From Fasciola hepatica (taxonomy: Eukaryota; Platyhelminthes; Trematoda; Plagiorchiida; Fasciolidae): a stretch of 64,000 nt of DNA. The position numbers and the translations under genes are program-made. Where the stretch lies: positions 916,001-980,000 of the forward strand of contig CANUEZ040000117.1 of NCBI GenBank assembly GCA_948099385.1. Direction: 5' to 3'. Position 1 is the first letter of the stretch. Each line of letters opens with the position of its first letter. This document shows positions 45,960-58,286 of this stretch, in pieces. The notes under the pieces were generated by a model, which ran no database searches, was not told where the DNA came from, and worked only from the letters and a program-made list of their open reading frames with translations.

Positions 45960-48430
45960 AACGTGATTGAAACCATCACTGTGATAAACTACGTTTATTC
46001 CACTTCACTCTACAAGAATAACAGCGGCAATATCCTAGGGATAAAACAAATTTGTTGAAAACGCGTTCCTTCAAGTAAGACTGCATAGCACCAATAAGTC
46101 CAGGCCATACATGTGCTTTGAACTTAATTTGTAGCTCTGACTTTATTTGTGCGCATATCATAGTTCATGTGTGTCTTTGTTCATGGATTGGACCAGTCGG
46201 CTCTCTAATGTACAGATTCGCCTTGTGAAATGTGACTATTGTGAACAAACGGATTTTACATCCTTTGCATCTAGTTTGGAGCTATTAGAGTTGCATGGAG
46301 CATAAGGTATATCCTTTTTACTGAGTATGACACCAATTCCGTCTTTTCGAACGAGTTCAGTGAACACAACAGTAATAATTCAAGCACTTAATCAACCATG
46401 GCCTTTCGCTCCAAAGTGTTGTACGTTATCCTTTATCTCGAACGATCAGTAGATGCCAAATTATTTCTACGTGATAAGAATTTGAATTTTATTTTGGCCC
46501 TAAGTCCACTCGGTGCCACCCTTTCTTATACCTATGATTATGCTCACTTTTCGTTGTGAATTGTGATGCATAATTAGCAAGCTGGATGAATAACAGAAAA
46601 AGTACCATCTATTGTGCCGGGCATTTCCATCAGGAAAAGCGCGTCAAAGATCGGCCAGATCTTATCCTCGTTTCCTTTTTTCCCTTCGTAAGTATTAGAA
46701 AATGATGTCAAAAACGCAACACCTCTTTGCATTGTAATCACTGTTACATTGGTGCTTCTAAGCAGATGGAAGGTGCTCTGAGTGCATCCTACTCTATGAA
46801 TTAAATGGTAAATGAACACGTGAAATAGTACAAAGGGAACCACGAACCATTGCTACGGGTGTAATCAAACACAAGAAAGATGGTTTCTCCTGCTTCAGAG
46901 AGACAAGCTTACTTGGTGTTGCCGGGAGTTCATCCTGAGGACGATGTGGACACTGATAGAGGCTCATAGACAGTGCTACTTTTTACGAACATGTTATTAT
47001 TGTTCCAATCAGAATCCGCCGTGTTTTTGAATGGAACGCATTTCATCATAAGCCTGTTTCTTTCCCTTGACAACTGTGATATCTGAGTACGGCTGCCCGC
47101 TCACAACAGTTATTGTTGGTTTCTGTTGGCAGTGCAATGTGTGTTTGCGTAGAAACACCTTTAACCTTGATGTAAGTAGAATCTATAGATTGTTATGGAC
47201 AGAGCTTTTGTTTTTATGTAGTGAAATAGTTCTCGGAAAACATCCACAGATTAAGGAGGTGAACTTGAATTAGTAGATAGGGTAGATTTCTTAATGATCC
47301 ATTGAAACTGTCGATGAAGAATAGTTTGGTGCGTCAAAATGCGCCACATGCCTGACCTACCACCCGTGAGATGATCTCACTAACTTGCACCATGCTTACC
47401 GGGTGGACCTCGGATGAATCATTTCGACTTAGAAGCTCAAAGCTACGGCGTGATTTTGTACATTCGTATCTATCTAAAAAAAGAATAACGTTCCCCTTTT
47501 ATCCTATTCCAAAACCCTTTTTACAGAGTCTCGAATGAAGTCGTGAGGTCATCAGGCAGACATGTTCGATACCGGTGTAGGTGTTTTGGGTTATTCAAAA
47601 TACTGAGCAAGTGAATTTCCGGGCTGATCTCAACAAGGCAACGGTAGTGTGGTTATAGTCCGTCGGTTGAAGGAGTGGAAATCACAGCTCCGCAGAAAAG
47701 GCAGCGCTAATCCGTAAAACTTGAGCTGCGCGAATGTGCGGATCATCCACGACTCTTCTGCTCCGGGTATTGCTTCCTCGTTTGAAGATGAATAATTGCA
47801 CCAAGGCTGCTTCATCGTTAGTTCGTATGTTTCTTGTTAAGCAGTCAGGCTGTAGTCATCCATACTGGGATTCGGTTAATGTTAGTGTGAGTTCCCGATG
47901 GGACCCCCACTGAGCTTCGGGTTCCTGGAGTTTTCAGTGTGATAAACACTGCAGATCAAACATGTGCAACCGTTCCCCCCCCCTTCTCCCTCGGGTGGGC
48001 GAACACTGACCCTTGCCTACTACAAAGACATTAACCTGATAAATGTGTCATGCTCTACGAGCCTATTTGCATGTAAAAATAACTAAATGACTTACTGAAA
48101 GATCCAATTAAAACATTACTTTCTTCTTTCTTTTGAATGACCTGTGAATCGAACACTTTTTAAGTAAGGGTGCGATTGACAATCTTTTTATGTGACATAC
48201 ATCAAAAGCACGCAAAAGCGTTTATCGGTAACAACGAATTTCGGTTGGGCAGCAGATTTACCAGACGAGTCAAAATGCTTTCCGATGGTAGATTCTGTTA
48301 GAATATACCTATTATTGATGTTACAAGGCGAGAGGAATTTCGGTGATTTGGTTATAAGACCAAAATATTTTCCTTTTAAAGCAATAAAAAATTATGGTGG
48401 AGCAGTAAAGTTAAAGAGGGAGAACACAAG
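45960..48430. other. No recognisable feature
   Basis: Frames at 46574-46843 (-, 89 codons) and 47067-47273 (+) are open but unassigned. Confidence 0.4.
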
Positions 48431-48529
48431 AGGTTACAAATTGAAATAAAATAAAAAACTTTTTGACTTTAGTGAAGACTTTTTCAACGTGGCTATTTCA
48501 GTAAAGATTGTGAGTTAGAGTAACTCCTA

Positions 48530-49470
48530 GGTAACGCACGGAAGAAGCTTCACGGAGATGTTGGTTATCGATGCAGAGGTATGGGATGGTTTTAAAAACA
48601 GATTGGTAGAGCGATGACATAAACGTATTTTAGGATGTTAAGGGAAAGAGAATGGGCATTAGACCAGTAGCCAAGTTTATTAAGACAGTTTTGAAGAATA
48701 TTCAAATATTCATTTCTGTTGAAGGGACATTCAAGTACGACATCACTGGCATTTTTGTAGATTAGGCGGGAAAATGAGTTTACTAATATAAAGGGAGAAA
48801 AGAAATTGGAACAGAATGGTAACCATGAAAACACCAGAGTTAATTTGAAGAGAGGACGACTTTTGATTGCCACAAAAAGTAAACCGTGTGCGACTAGAAA
48901 GATGAGCACGAAGAGAGTTTAGAGTATGACCTTCAGTCCCGTGGTCATGCAGAGTATAAAGGGGAGTACGGCGATGAATAGAACCATATGCACTCTCATA
49001 GCCAAGAGAAATCAGCCCGACCGACTGGACCGCCACTGTGACCAAGCGTAGATGCAACATGACTAACCATGTAGTCAACGGTCTTAAGGGTTGCAGGTAG
49101 GGTTTGTAGACAAACTGTGTCGGGTCAGGAGAGCGAACTTAGGGAACCATACGGTGGAGGCGTGCGTTCTCAAATACTTTCAGCAAAGTGGATGTGCAGG
49201 TTATCGGACGACATTTTTTGGATCCTTTTTTAGGTAGAGATAGAATGCATACAGATCCCCAACAATCAGGAACCACTCGAGAATCAATACAAAGATTTGC
49301 TTTGCAATAAATTTTGGGATCAAGAAGCAAAGTACCTTGATCAGAAGTGTTAATGTGGTGACTTTTAAAAACTGCGGAAATACCTGGATAATTAAGTATT
49401 ACTGAATACAAAAGGGCTTCGAAGAGAGTAGGGATATAAAAATCCCAAGACGGTTAAAAGAGAGGTGTGA
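48530..49470 (-). pseudogene. LINE reverse transcriptase remnant (jockey/CR1-like)
   Basis: Reading the minus strand from about 49470: IPTLFEALLYS, VPDCWGSVCILSLPKKGSKK and PITCTSTLLKVFENARLHR (RT fingers); GYESAYGSIHRRTPLYTLHD (in place of the usual D-SKAFDSVHH); LRAHLSSRTRFTFCGNQKSS, then SGVFMVTILFQFLFSLYIS (in place of GVPQGSVLGP-LF-LYIN). The frame then shifts through the region of the YADD box, which is lost, to VLECPFNRNEYLNILQNCLN and SNAHSLSLNILK. No endonuclease is seen upstream. Confidence 0.7.
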
Positions 49471-49494
49471 TAATCGTATCTACCCGGACAATCG

Positions 49495-49737
49495 TACGAA
49501 GTGAAATAACTCACACCCAGCCTACGCGCACTGAAAGAACGACAAGATCAGACAAGAACAGTAGGAATGCATTCTGTCACATTTGGTTGGCGCTAACTCG
49601 TTATTGCGCAAAAGGAGGTGTACGCTTATTGGCAGATAACGTGCTGACCAATAAAAATTACGGTCCGGATTCACCTGATTGGATGAATACTGGAAATGAA
49701 GCTATAGCGCACTGGACAGCATGCAAAGGCTTTTGAA
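49495..49737 (+). repeat. Unclassified repeat H, plus-strand copy
   Basis: Aligns with the reverse complement of 55027-55341: GAAAGAACGACAAGA, ACAGTAGGAATGCATTCT, CACATTTGGTTGG, ACTAACTCGTT, TTATTGGCAGA, GACCAAT, GGAAATGAA and GCGCACTGGA. About 35 bp, including the TATA-like part, are missing here. Possibly an LTR. Confidence 0.65.
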
Positions 49738-49749
49738 TCTCTACAAAAA

Positions 49750-51620
49750 GTCAAATCTATTGAACTCACTGACTATTGTGCACCATGACCGATCATGACT
49801 TGTAATAAGATAGTTGAAAAGTCTGTGAATTAATTGACTGATATCAACAGCCAGAGTATCTGGTGCAACAATAGAAGTAATGAAGAGAAGGTGTGGGAAT
49901 GAACTTAGAAAAGGTGGCTCACAACAAACAGCAATGCAACTGATCTTCATCGTATTGATTTGGAATGAGAGGTGAGAATACTTGCACCACCAGTGACAGA
50001 TAAGTTTGATTTTCCCACCATCTAGGTTTCATGGGTTCGCAGGCCGATCGTCCCTAGAAATTTCAAACTCCTTCTATATGGACGGCATTTACATCAATTT
50101 CTTTGTGCAACCCACTTTCCTGGAGGAGTATTGCACCAACGTTTTTGATTCGTTTTGGAGGGTTATATGGGATACTTCGTCGAATTTCGCCAAAACGGAA
50201 CGAAAATTTGAATATAATCCAGGGGGTATTGGCATTTTGGAAATATTATGATGTCATAGAGCAGATCTTCAACCTGCCCAATGTTTTTTTGAGCGCCCCC
50301 ATAGCCTCCGAAACAGGCGTTTCACTCGATTTCAGACTGGATTCGAAAATGTTCGAAACTAGTTGCCTTGCCCGAGGATCCGTAGGGAATTCAAAAAGGA
50401 GCCGCTGTAAGATGAATTTTGGCCTTGGAAATATGGTCAACTTCGGGATCAGAAAAAAAGATACCTCAGTAAGTCACAAAAGATGGAGCAGTAGTAGTTA
50501 AACCGCGGTTGGTGTTCAAAGGCCCCGCCTAGACGCACGGTGGTCGTAACCAAATTCTGGCCCGCAAACTTATCGGTCCACCTGTTACTCATAGCCAGTG
50601 GTTCTACGTGATGGGTCTGGTTACGAACTCAGTTGGTTGAATCGGTTGAGACGAAAAGTGGCATTTGATTGGTCCTTTGGTCCACTTCATTGACCCCAAC
50701 CTTGTCCTTGATTCAGGACAAGAAAAGGCATGCTGGCTACTCGTCAAACCACTGCGCTTCCGGCTACAGAAATCTGGCCGTCTATTGACAAAGTGCAAAC
50801 CCATAACCTCACAGTCCCTTTTGTACGGAACTCGAACAAGTTTGACCGCGACTTTCTTTAGGCCACGTCATATTGTTCCAATGATTCCAAAGAATTTTGA
50901 CCACAATAATTCGATATCATATGTTGCGTTTTACTGGGCATTAGTGAAACAACCCCTGGTGTGACAAGCACTCACACTGTAGTTCACTTGAGTTGGCTAC
51001 GCCTTTGTACTTCTTACTGTGCACAATTTTTTCAACTGTAAATATATGTATTCGAATTCACTTAGTGAAACATTACTTTTGAATCCTACCAGTACTGATC
51101 GGATCGTCCTGAGTCGGTTCATATGTTTCCAAAAATCGATTAATAGAATAAATAAGCCGAAGTAATAATACAAGATATTCCCATCGACCACTCAACTTGC
51201 AGTACTCACAGAAGGAGCTCATTTTTGATTTTGTCCTCGAGGAGTGAGGGCGAGTTGTTTGTAGTGAGAAGAACAAATATTGGTAGGTTGTTCTAGTTTT
51301 CCACATTTCTGGGAAGGAATCAAGATTTAAATAAAATCGTTAAGTACATTTTGAATGAGTAGTTGAAAACTATCACTCTGTGGTTTATTGGAGCGTGAAA
51401 AGCACTTAAAGAGCAACAACTAATCAAAGAAAATCTCTACTGAGCTCAGCTCAGTAGATGTCAGCCTTTGAACGAAAACGTCCAAGAAGTTGGACAAGAA
51501 CTTTTAAGATATTGAAACGATGAGATTCTCTTATCAGAAAGAACTGCCACCTTACACACAAGGTCATTTATGCCCATTCTGTTTATTTATCCAACAAGAA
51601 TGAATTTGAATTTGTCCTCC
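49750..51620. other. No recognisable feature
   Basis: Overlapping frames at 50103-50501 (+, 132 codons), 50006-50251 (+) and 50246-50440 (-) are unassigned. No RT or gag motif was found. Confidence 0.4.
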
Positions 51621-51633
51621 AATTTATTCTCAC

Positions 51634-51881
51634 CTGTCTATGGTGCTTGTGGATTGTGCTATCCGGTGGTAGCGATCCTCTTCGATTTTGTTTAATTGAT
51701 TTTTCCAGCTCTGTACTTTCGATCTGACCCGGAATGCCGTCCCCACTTGTCGATTTGACCGACACCATTTGACCATTAGACTGTAGTGACCTCGATCGTT
51801 TTGAGAAAATGACTGTTTTCTGGACACCATTTTGGATCTATTTTCTCTACGATCTTTTCTGACGTTTGACATCGATCTCAT
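51634..51881 (-). CDS. Possible first exon, basic Ser/Arg-rich (tentative)
   Basis: A minus-strand frame from ATG (51879-51881) for 82 codons to an ideal 5' splice site: exon ends CAG, intron begins GTGAGAAT at 51633. The peptide is basic and Ser/Arg-rich (MRSMSNVRKDRRENRSK, then RGHYSLMVKWCRSNRQVG, KNQLNKIEED) with no family I recognise. The sequence just upstream is richer in CpG than its surroundings and contains no repeat found elsewhere in the window. Downstream exons were not identified, so the gene call is tentative; a chance open frame is a real alternative. Confidence 0.3.
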
Positions 51882-51889
51882 AGTGTTCT

Positions 51890-52465
51890 CCGGTTGCGTA
51901 CGTTTTACTGGACTGACTTTTCCGAGGTTTCCGTCGACCTCATTTTAAATCACTTTCACTTTCGGTCGCTCGCCGATTGTACACGCTCGCGGTTCGCTTT
52001 CCGCATAGCCGTTGCGTTTCGTTTCGTTTTCCGTTTGGTGTATCTCTCGTATCGGTACTGTTTCGGTGCCACGATATATAGAATACACCTTGCATCTGTA
52101 AACCGACTTGCATCTTCTCTATTCGTCCTATAGAGGGGATATCGTTGGTATTTCGCTGTTAGACCCAATAGGAGACACGTTCACCAGCCGCTCTCGAACG
52201 TCTTCTATAAGACATGCTACATACACACTGTTCTCTACCAGGTTCATTATTTCTTACCCGACTTCTCTCACTTGACTGGTTTCCTTCTTGAGTAACAATA
52301 TACTGTCTCCTCTGCTCTCTTCACGAGCATCAAGTGTTAACTTTGAACACACATTTTGGTTGACTGCTGGCGACCAGGTTCATTAACACCTTGGTCACAG
52401 CCGAGCCCTGTCTCGTATGCTCCTTGGCACAGACGCGAGCTATCTTATTTGACGCACCGCAATTG
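51890..52465. promoter_or_regulatory. CpG-containing interval between two divergent exon candidates
   Basis: CGCTCGCCG, CGCTCGCGGTTCGC and GTTTCGTTTCG make this interval locally CpG-rich. It separates the minus-strand candidate exon (51634-51881) from the plus-strand one (52469-52531). CCAGGTTCATTA occurs twice (about 52239 and 52375). A divergent promoter is an inference only. Confidence 0.25.
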
Positions 52466-52468
52466 ACG

Positions 52469-52531
52469 ATGCCTTCCGCCGTTTTTGATAAACCTTTTAG
52501 ACATAGCTGGGTGCTGTTTTATTCCCTTCTG
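52469..52531 (+). CDS. Possible first exon with canonical splice donor (tentative)
   Basis: The ATG at 52469 opens MPSAVFDKPFRHSWVLFYSL and reaches a perfect donor, CTG then GTAAGTAG, at 52532. The peptide end is hydrophobic (SWVLFYSLL) and could be the start of a signal or anchor segment. An in-frame ATG at 52391 (MVTAEPCLVCSL) is an alternative start. No following exon was recognised. Confidence 0.25.
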
Positions 52532-52930
52532 GTAAGTAGCCTAATACTATTCTGTGTCCCAAAGAAGCACCTTCGTTCGGAAAGTGCCTTGAACGACTGC
52601 CGCCATCAAGATAACTCTCGATTCGAGTTTTGCTTTATTTATTTCGTTGATGATTGGTTATTGTTTACTAGAACGGTATAGCCAGATAGTTTCGGTGTTC
52701 ATTGCTTCTGATTAGAGGTTTTATGCTTACCTCTATCGTTCGGTTACCGACGGAAGGGTAGTCTCAGATAAAGCCATGAACGGAATTAATACACATCAGT
52801 ACACGCAAACAATACAGATTGATGTTTTTGGGTGGTTCGAGGAGCGAAACGGCTATTCGGGATAGAATATCTTTCGAAATACGTAACAGACTGTGCGAAA
52901 CTTTTTGAGACACTAGTTGCCCGGAGTAGC

Positions 52931-53213
52931 TGTACTACTCACAATACTCGAACTGATAGAACTTACTGAAATCTCTCCAACCCCAACTATGCAAATATCA
53001 AGGCTGTGAAATGACATGTTAATTCTATTGCGGAATCGATTTGTATAAATACTTTTGACCAAAGAAAGTAATTGGTAGTTCAGAAGTTGGCCAATCACAG
53101 TGAGCTTTTGTTGTACTTGTTCACCGTGATTCTGACTGGGTGACGTTCCTCTGCGTACTTAGCCACGAAGCTGTACTGGGCCGCTTCTTATGTGATGCTT
53201 GTTGAGTCACTGC
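52931..53213 (-). repeat. Solo A-type LTR
   Basis: Left end TGTACTACTCACAATACTCG; CTATGCAAATATCAAGGCTG, TTTGTATAAATAC (TATA-like), GGCCAATCACAGTGAGC and CTTTTGTTGTACTTGTTC align with the other three A LTRs. The right end near GAGTCACTGCGA is approximate. No internal sequence adjoins it. Confidence 0.7.
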
Positions 53214-53219
53214 GATTGC

Positions 53220-53790
53220 TTTTAAAGCTAGCTCCAGGGTAGTAATGGTGATTTCCAGACCACAAATTCGTACGGCAAAATCTAATTTTAGATCATTCGA
53301 TAAATGGAATTCAGTGTTATCCATCAGAGGAAAGCATTGAGTAACTTTGGCAGATTTTACATGTGAAAACAGAAATGACGGATATCGTCATTCATGATGT
53401 TCTCCTTGTACATGCATGATCCAACCCACCTAGGTTTTACAACCGGGTTTAATCTCTCCAATGAGACTTGGAATCAAGTCAGAGGCCCATCAGAAATCGT
53501 AGATGAAACGTGAACGAAACAGATTTAGCATACATCCTGTTTTAAAAGCTGATAAAACCAGAAAAAGGGAGAGTTTAGTGGTATAAAATTTCTAAATTAT
53601 GTTAGTTTGGATTAGTGTACTCAAATGATATCATCATCAGAGTGGGTATTGGTGGTCCATTTATTGATGCACGTTTCAAATAGGTAGAAAATAGTCGTAC
53701 TCTCAAGGAAACCGGTATTGTTTTTCAGAAGCATGGAGAACTCCTGACCCAGTTTAGTACTTCGAGTTCTGTTCGTAATGTGATCCCTGA
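53220..53790. other. Region beside E-type LTR, no recognised coding
   Basis: On the minus strand this follows the E-type LTR and its possible primer site (TTTGGCTCAGGGATC, about 53782-53796), so it may be internal sequence of an E element. No gag or pol motif was found. Confidence 0.35.
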
Positions 53791-53797
53791 GCCAAAT

Positions 53798-54179
53798 TGT
53801 AACAAAGACGACAACACACGACAGGATACTTGTATTTCACCGGCCGAACAAGTCAAGTCATGGAACACATACAGTCGTTTATACAGGCCTTTTTCCAGAC
53901 TGCGCGGCACCAAGATTGCTATTGTCGCTGTTTGAGCGCTTCGGCTGCTTTCTGTCCAGTTGCCTGTGGCCGATGGCTTGCATCTCTTGACCGTCATTTC
54001 CCTTCGGTTGGTCCGACTGCCTCAGTTGACGGCTCGACTGACAGCCCTTCACCTGGGCTATCTTGGTGGTTGCCGGAGATCCGGCTGCTTCCTCTCTGGT
54101 CGTCTGTATGCCTCCTTCTGCCTACTTCGGGAAGCCTTGAAGTTCACGCCGTTCCCTCGCCCCAGCATTCCCTGGGACA
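53798..54179 (-). repeat. E-family LTR, minus-strand copy
   Basis: Read on the minus strand it begins TGTCCCAGGGAATGCTGGGG and ends GTCTTTGTTACA, a 382-bp TG...CA unit. It contains a TATA box (CTGTATAAACGACTG, about 53872-53886). TTTGGCTCAGGG follows three bases after the end, like a primer-binding site, so this is probably a 5' LTR. The 119-codon plus-strand frame across it is a by-product of its GC-rich U3. An inverted copy lies at 60840-61262. Confidence 0.6.
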
Positions 54180-54189
54180 ATATGAGTAA

Positions 54190-55020
54190 ACTGATAGAAA
54201 GTTTCAGTGTCTTTATATCTTCGTGTGGCCTTCATTGTCAAATGTCTGTCTGTAGTTAAAAAATACATGCTGGGTAGACGTACAAGAAGGTTGAATGCAT
54301 TTGTCCAACAGATTTGAGCATGGAGCTCCGTTAATCATAATTCAGCTTGCGGTAGTTGAGAGGTAAACGAACCCACGTCTCCGCACCACGAAGCAAAGTA
54401 CACATGGCTATCACGATGGGTGTTGTGGAATAATGCTTTCCTGTTCGTGCTCGGTCACTCGATTATACAGAGAATATAATGCTCATGTGGAAACGACTGC
54501 AATCGGTAACCGAGTCTGGTTTGAAAAAGTGGTTGAGGCTTTCTTTCGTCATTTTACATAGAGCGTCACGAGGGCGGTATGTTCAACAAACGGTTCAATA
54601 GGGCAACTCCGAGTGCCGAAAGTTTCCGATTACGAAAATGGGCCTGCTTGGGTTGAATGTATTCGAAACGGTCATTGTACAGGATTTACGACCGCTCTCT
54701 GTGAATATTATTGCCCTAAGAGGCTTTTTGATCAATAAGGAACACGCGTTTTTGCACCAGTGGACGCATGTCCAGTGGCATTTTCGTCACTGGGACTCAT
54801 TTGTGTTTAACACTGCTAGGTTTCCTTGCTTGTTGGTTCCTTCCGTTCAGTAAATGAATGATAAACTTGTTGGAGATTATCAATATCTTGATTTTGATTG
54901 TTCTTAACTATTTGTAGTACGAACCAATGGTAGATCTTTTGTGATAATCACGAACATATTTTACTGCTATGAACGACGAACCCATTTCGGGTAACCCCAA
55001 TTCAGGAGGTGCACTTAGAG
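54190..55020. other. No recognisable feature
   Basis: A 71-codon frame (54638-54853, +) is unassigned. Confidence 0.4.
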
Positions 55021-55026
55021 CTTTCA

Positions 55027-55341
55027 TCTGAGCACAATCACTAGTGTAAATCGAAGTCGTTGTGGTGTTGTAGTGATTCGACTACTTTCACACGCGATCC
55101 AGTGCGCTACGGTTTCATTTCCATTATCCACCCAATCCGGTAAAGCCTGACTGTGATTGTTAGATTTTATAGATACAGCAAGATCGTTTTGTGATTGGTC
55201 GGCACTTTTTCTGCCAATAACTGCATACCTCCTCTTGCATGTAAACGAGTTAGTACCAACCAAATGTGAGAGAATGCATTCCTACTGTTCTTGTCGTTCT
55301 TTCATTGTGCGTAGTCTGGGTGAGAGTTATTTCATTAAGCA
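55027..55341 (-). repeat. Unclassified repeat H, minus-strand copy
   Basis: Longer partner of 49495-49737. It keeps GCCGACCAATCACAAAACG and a TATA-like CTGTATCTATAAAATC, arranged like an LTR promoter. The ends are not defined. Confidence 0.65.
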
Positions 55342-55807
55342 CTATTGGCTGGGTAGTGTTACGTTGGAAAAACATACCATAGCATGAAACGAATGTGTTC
55401 CGTAACCAGAACCCGATAACAACCATCTGAAATCTACAAACTCCAATTTGAATGAAACATGTTTCACACCTCGATCAACCAGTAAGCGACAAGGGCAATC
55501 AGTCAGTCGACTTGAGGCACGTGACTCGCTGGCCAGTTTAAATCGTCATCCGAGAACATGCACTGAACAAGCAGAAAGTATTCACTGCCAGTACTTGGCG
55601 TGACAAGCTGAACCCGATCAAGACACAACAGGTAGATACGATCCTCACAGGGGTACGGACAGAAATAGTGTGCGTTTGTTTGTATGGCATGATTTACTTG
55701 TTCGCGTTTAACCTAGTCGATATTTTCATTACTCTCAAGGTGAATTATAGCATAAGGAGTAAACCCCATAGTCACAAGACACCGTAACAGTGGGTTGTGG
55801 GGAACAT

Positions 55808-57000
55808 TCAAATAAGAACCAGTTTATTGATCTTGCTTTCAAAGAGAGAAAGGGTGTAAGTGGGTGGGAAGACAGAATGAGGGAGTGCCCCGTAATTTAA
55901 CGGTCCGGGGAAAGAAAGAAAATTGAAAGATAGAAGTACGACATCTAGTGGCAAAACTTGATAAGGATGACTAGCTGCCTGGATACCTGATGTCCGGGGA
56001 AAGGTTTTGGGAAGAAGAACTGTTGAAGCATGCTCAGAAGAACAAAATCCAAAATAGTACCGGTAAAAGAGAGAGAATGAAGCACCCACCCGAGGATGAG
56101 ATAATGACTGCAGACTCGAGGTTGGAGTAGGGTCGTCGATCAGCCGGGTGGCCTTTCTTTGAACCCGATCAAGAGGAGGAAGAGAGGTAGACGAAGCTCC
56201 ACCTAATACATGGCTGCATTATTCAAGTGCTGTGCGTATTTGAGCTTTGTATAGCGGAAGAAAATGAGCTTGTATGAAGAAGCTCCTGGCGCGAAACGGA
56301 AAACCAACTTTGAGCGTAGCACGAGAGGTGAGCTGAGATATAAAAGCGGGCCAACACAGAGAAGAATTTATACAGAAGCCAAGAAGAGAGACATAATCTG
56401 TGGAAGGCAGCACAGCTGAATCAAAAGATAAATGAGGGAGGATTGAATGATATATCAAGGAAGTTGAGAGGAGTGCCGTTTTGGGAGCTATAGATGCATC
56501 ATGATTGTGGGATTACCAGGAGGCGATGAGTTCGAGGTCGGACTCTAAAGATGAACTGATCGCACTGCGGTCAAGGTCGATGTTGGTGTTGGCGTAACAG
56601 GAAGTGCGGTAAGAAAGGGAAGAGTGAAAGGTGGTTTCATTGGAAAAGTAATGGATAAGGTTGGAAGTAGTGGATAGAAGATCATTATTGAATAAAAGAA
56701 ATTTTTCGGACTCAAGTACTGAACCTTAGGGAATACCAGCATTCATATGAAATGGCTAGGATAGAACCCCATCATCTCGGACGGCGATGGTTCGCTCACT
56801 GAGAAAACTTGATGTCCACGATACGAGAGCGGAGGAGAAACCGAAAGAGGGCAGTTTCACCAGAAGGACTTCGTGTCAAACTCGGTCGAAGGCCTCATCA
56901 AAACGAAGCTCTCAGTCTAACAATAGATCACTTCGTCTTCTATTCGTTTTACCAGGAAAAATTGAAAACGAAAATCTAATGCGTGTAATTCTCTGAAAAA
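55808..57000 (-). pseudogene. LINE reverse transcriptase remnant, palm to C-terminus
   Basis: Minus-strand order: FDEAFDRVRHEVLLVKLPSF (about 56850-56910), SWTSSFLSERTIAVRDDG, GIP-stop-GSVLESEKFLL (in place of GIPQGSVLSPKLF), LIHYFSNETTFHSS (the FADDTT active site is now SNET), DYVSLLGFCINSSLCW, FFIQAHFLPLYKAQIRTALE, STSLPLLDRVQRKATRLIDD, SLFYRYYFGFCSSE and the tail FESKINKLVLI with a stop at 55808. These are the RT palm, thumb and C-terminal blocks of jockey/CR1-like LINEs. Both catalytic aspartates are lost, and stops and shifts are frequent. The 3' end is nearly complete; endonuclease and ORF1 are absent. Confidence 0.8.
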
Positions 57001-57009
57001 CCTTGAAAT

Positions 57010-58280
57010 AATGAGGTAGATACCGGTTTTTGACAAGTTAACCTGACTGATAAGATACCAAACTACACTACACCTAACTAAACGTAATACAGTAGTCTGT
57101 CTCTTGCAGCTAAGTATTGCATGGCCAGGGCGATGACACGGTGATACTACATTATGCAATATGACTAGAATACGCGCAGTCGAAAATAATCAGGAAAGCC
57201 CACACCAAGTTGTCCGATGAGATTTGGGGGCTAGCAGAGTGCAGAGCACAAAGTATCGTAGAGCCTAAGGGTGGTCGTCTTCCATCCGCCACAGGTTTGT
57301 TTATGTTTCGTTGGCCTTACATCAGACCATCGTTCGTAATCATACCTGGCCCCCCAAAGAGCATTGTGAACCGCGACGTGGAATCATGGGCCCACCTTGT
57401 TTGTTGACAAAGGAGCCGTAGACTTTAGCGAGGCTCCGAATCTGCCATTTGGGTTAAGTGTACACCTGAAATATGTTCATTGGTAATGGATGACGTTTTG
57501 CATTCTGGTAATATTTTTAAGACCCACTACTACCCATTGATTCTTCCAACCTCGATTCTCGTTACATGCATAGTGCTTCGTATCTAAACGAGATTCCATT
57601 TATATTGTGACTTGCTATAATTTTCATAGAAGTAATTAAACCTCAGGTAAACACAGCACATGCAAAAATAATTGGAAATCTTGCTCGGACATATATGAAC
57701 CAAGAAAACACATTCATGCGAACAATTTGTTCTAGGAAGTGTATAATCATGCCATTCGTGTGCTTCTAAGAGTGTGTGTTTGGTTGCAGAAGTTGGGAAG
57801 GTACATGGGTTCCACCAATTAACCACCCCCCCCCCCCTCTGCGGAATAAGTTCATGAGAAAAAATCGCAGTTGGTTAAAACTAACGTATGGTGTTCAAGC
57901 CAGCGCGGTTCGCAAACGAAATATCCTGATCCAGTTACGGATAGGTGGGTTTCTTTCGACAGATAGCTTCGTAGAGAGATTAGATTAGATGACTTCGTTA
58001 GTTAGTTGCGTACAGTGAACAGGTTTTTGATTAACATAGTTATCTGAGTAGTTAGTTATACCACTGTGCAAATAAATAAATAATTCACTTGTGAAATGAT
58101 TGTTTATGCAGTGTCTACATTACGTAATATAATTGGGGTCCTTACCGGCTGTGAACGAGGGTAACCGGTCCCTTGCTCAGCGACTGACCCAGAATTAATT
58201 ACTTTGTTATTCATTCGAAGAATCAATTATCTGATTATCTAGTCAAGTAGTTATTGGTTCCTTAGTTAGTGAGTTAGGAG
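57010..58280. other. No recognisable feature; poly-C run
   Basis: A run of 13 C lies at about 57825-57837. TTAGTTAG-rich simple sequence occurs near 57970-58070. A CTGATGT...CGAAAC motif on the minus strand near 57.32 kb does not fold as a hammerhead. Confidence 0.4.
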
Positions 58281-58286
58281 CTATTT

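Noticed and set aside
53830..54189. 119-codon plus-strand frame, Pro/Ser/Leu-rich
   Set aside because: It lies antisense across the E-family LTR; composition reflects the GC-rich U3.
57300..57330. CTGATGT...CGAAAC on the minus strand as a hammerhead
   Set aside because: Core A is lost and no pairing for stems I or II can be drawn.
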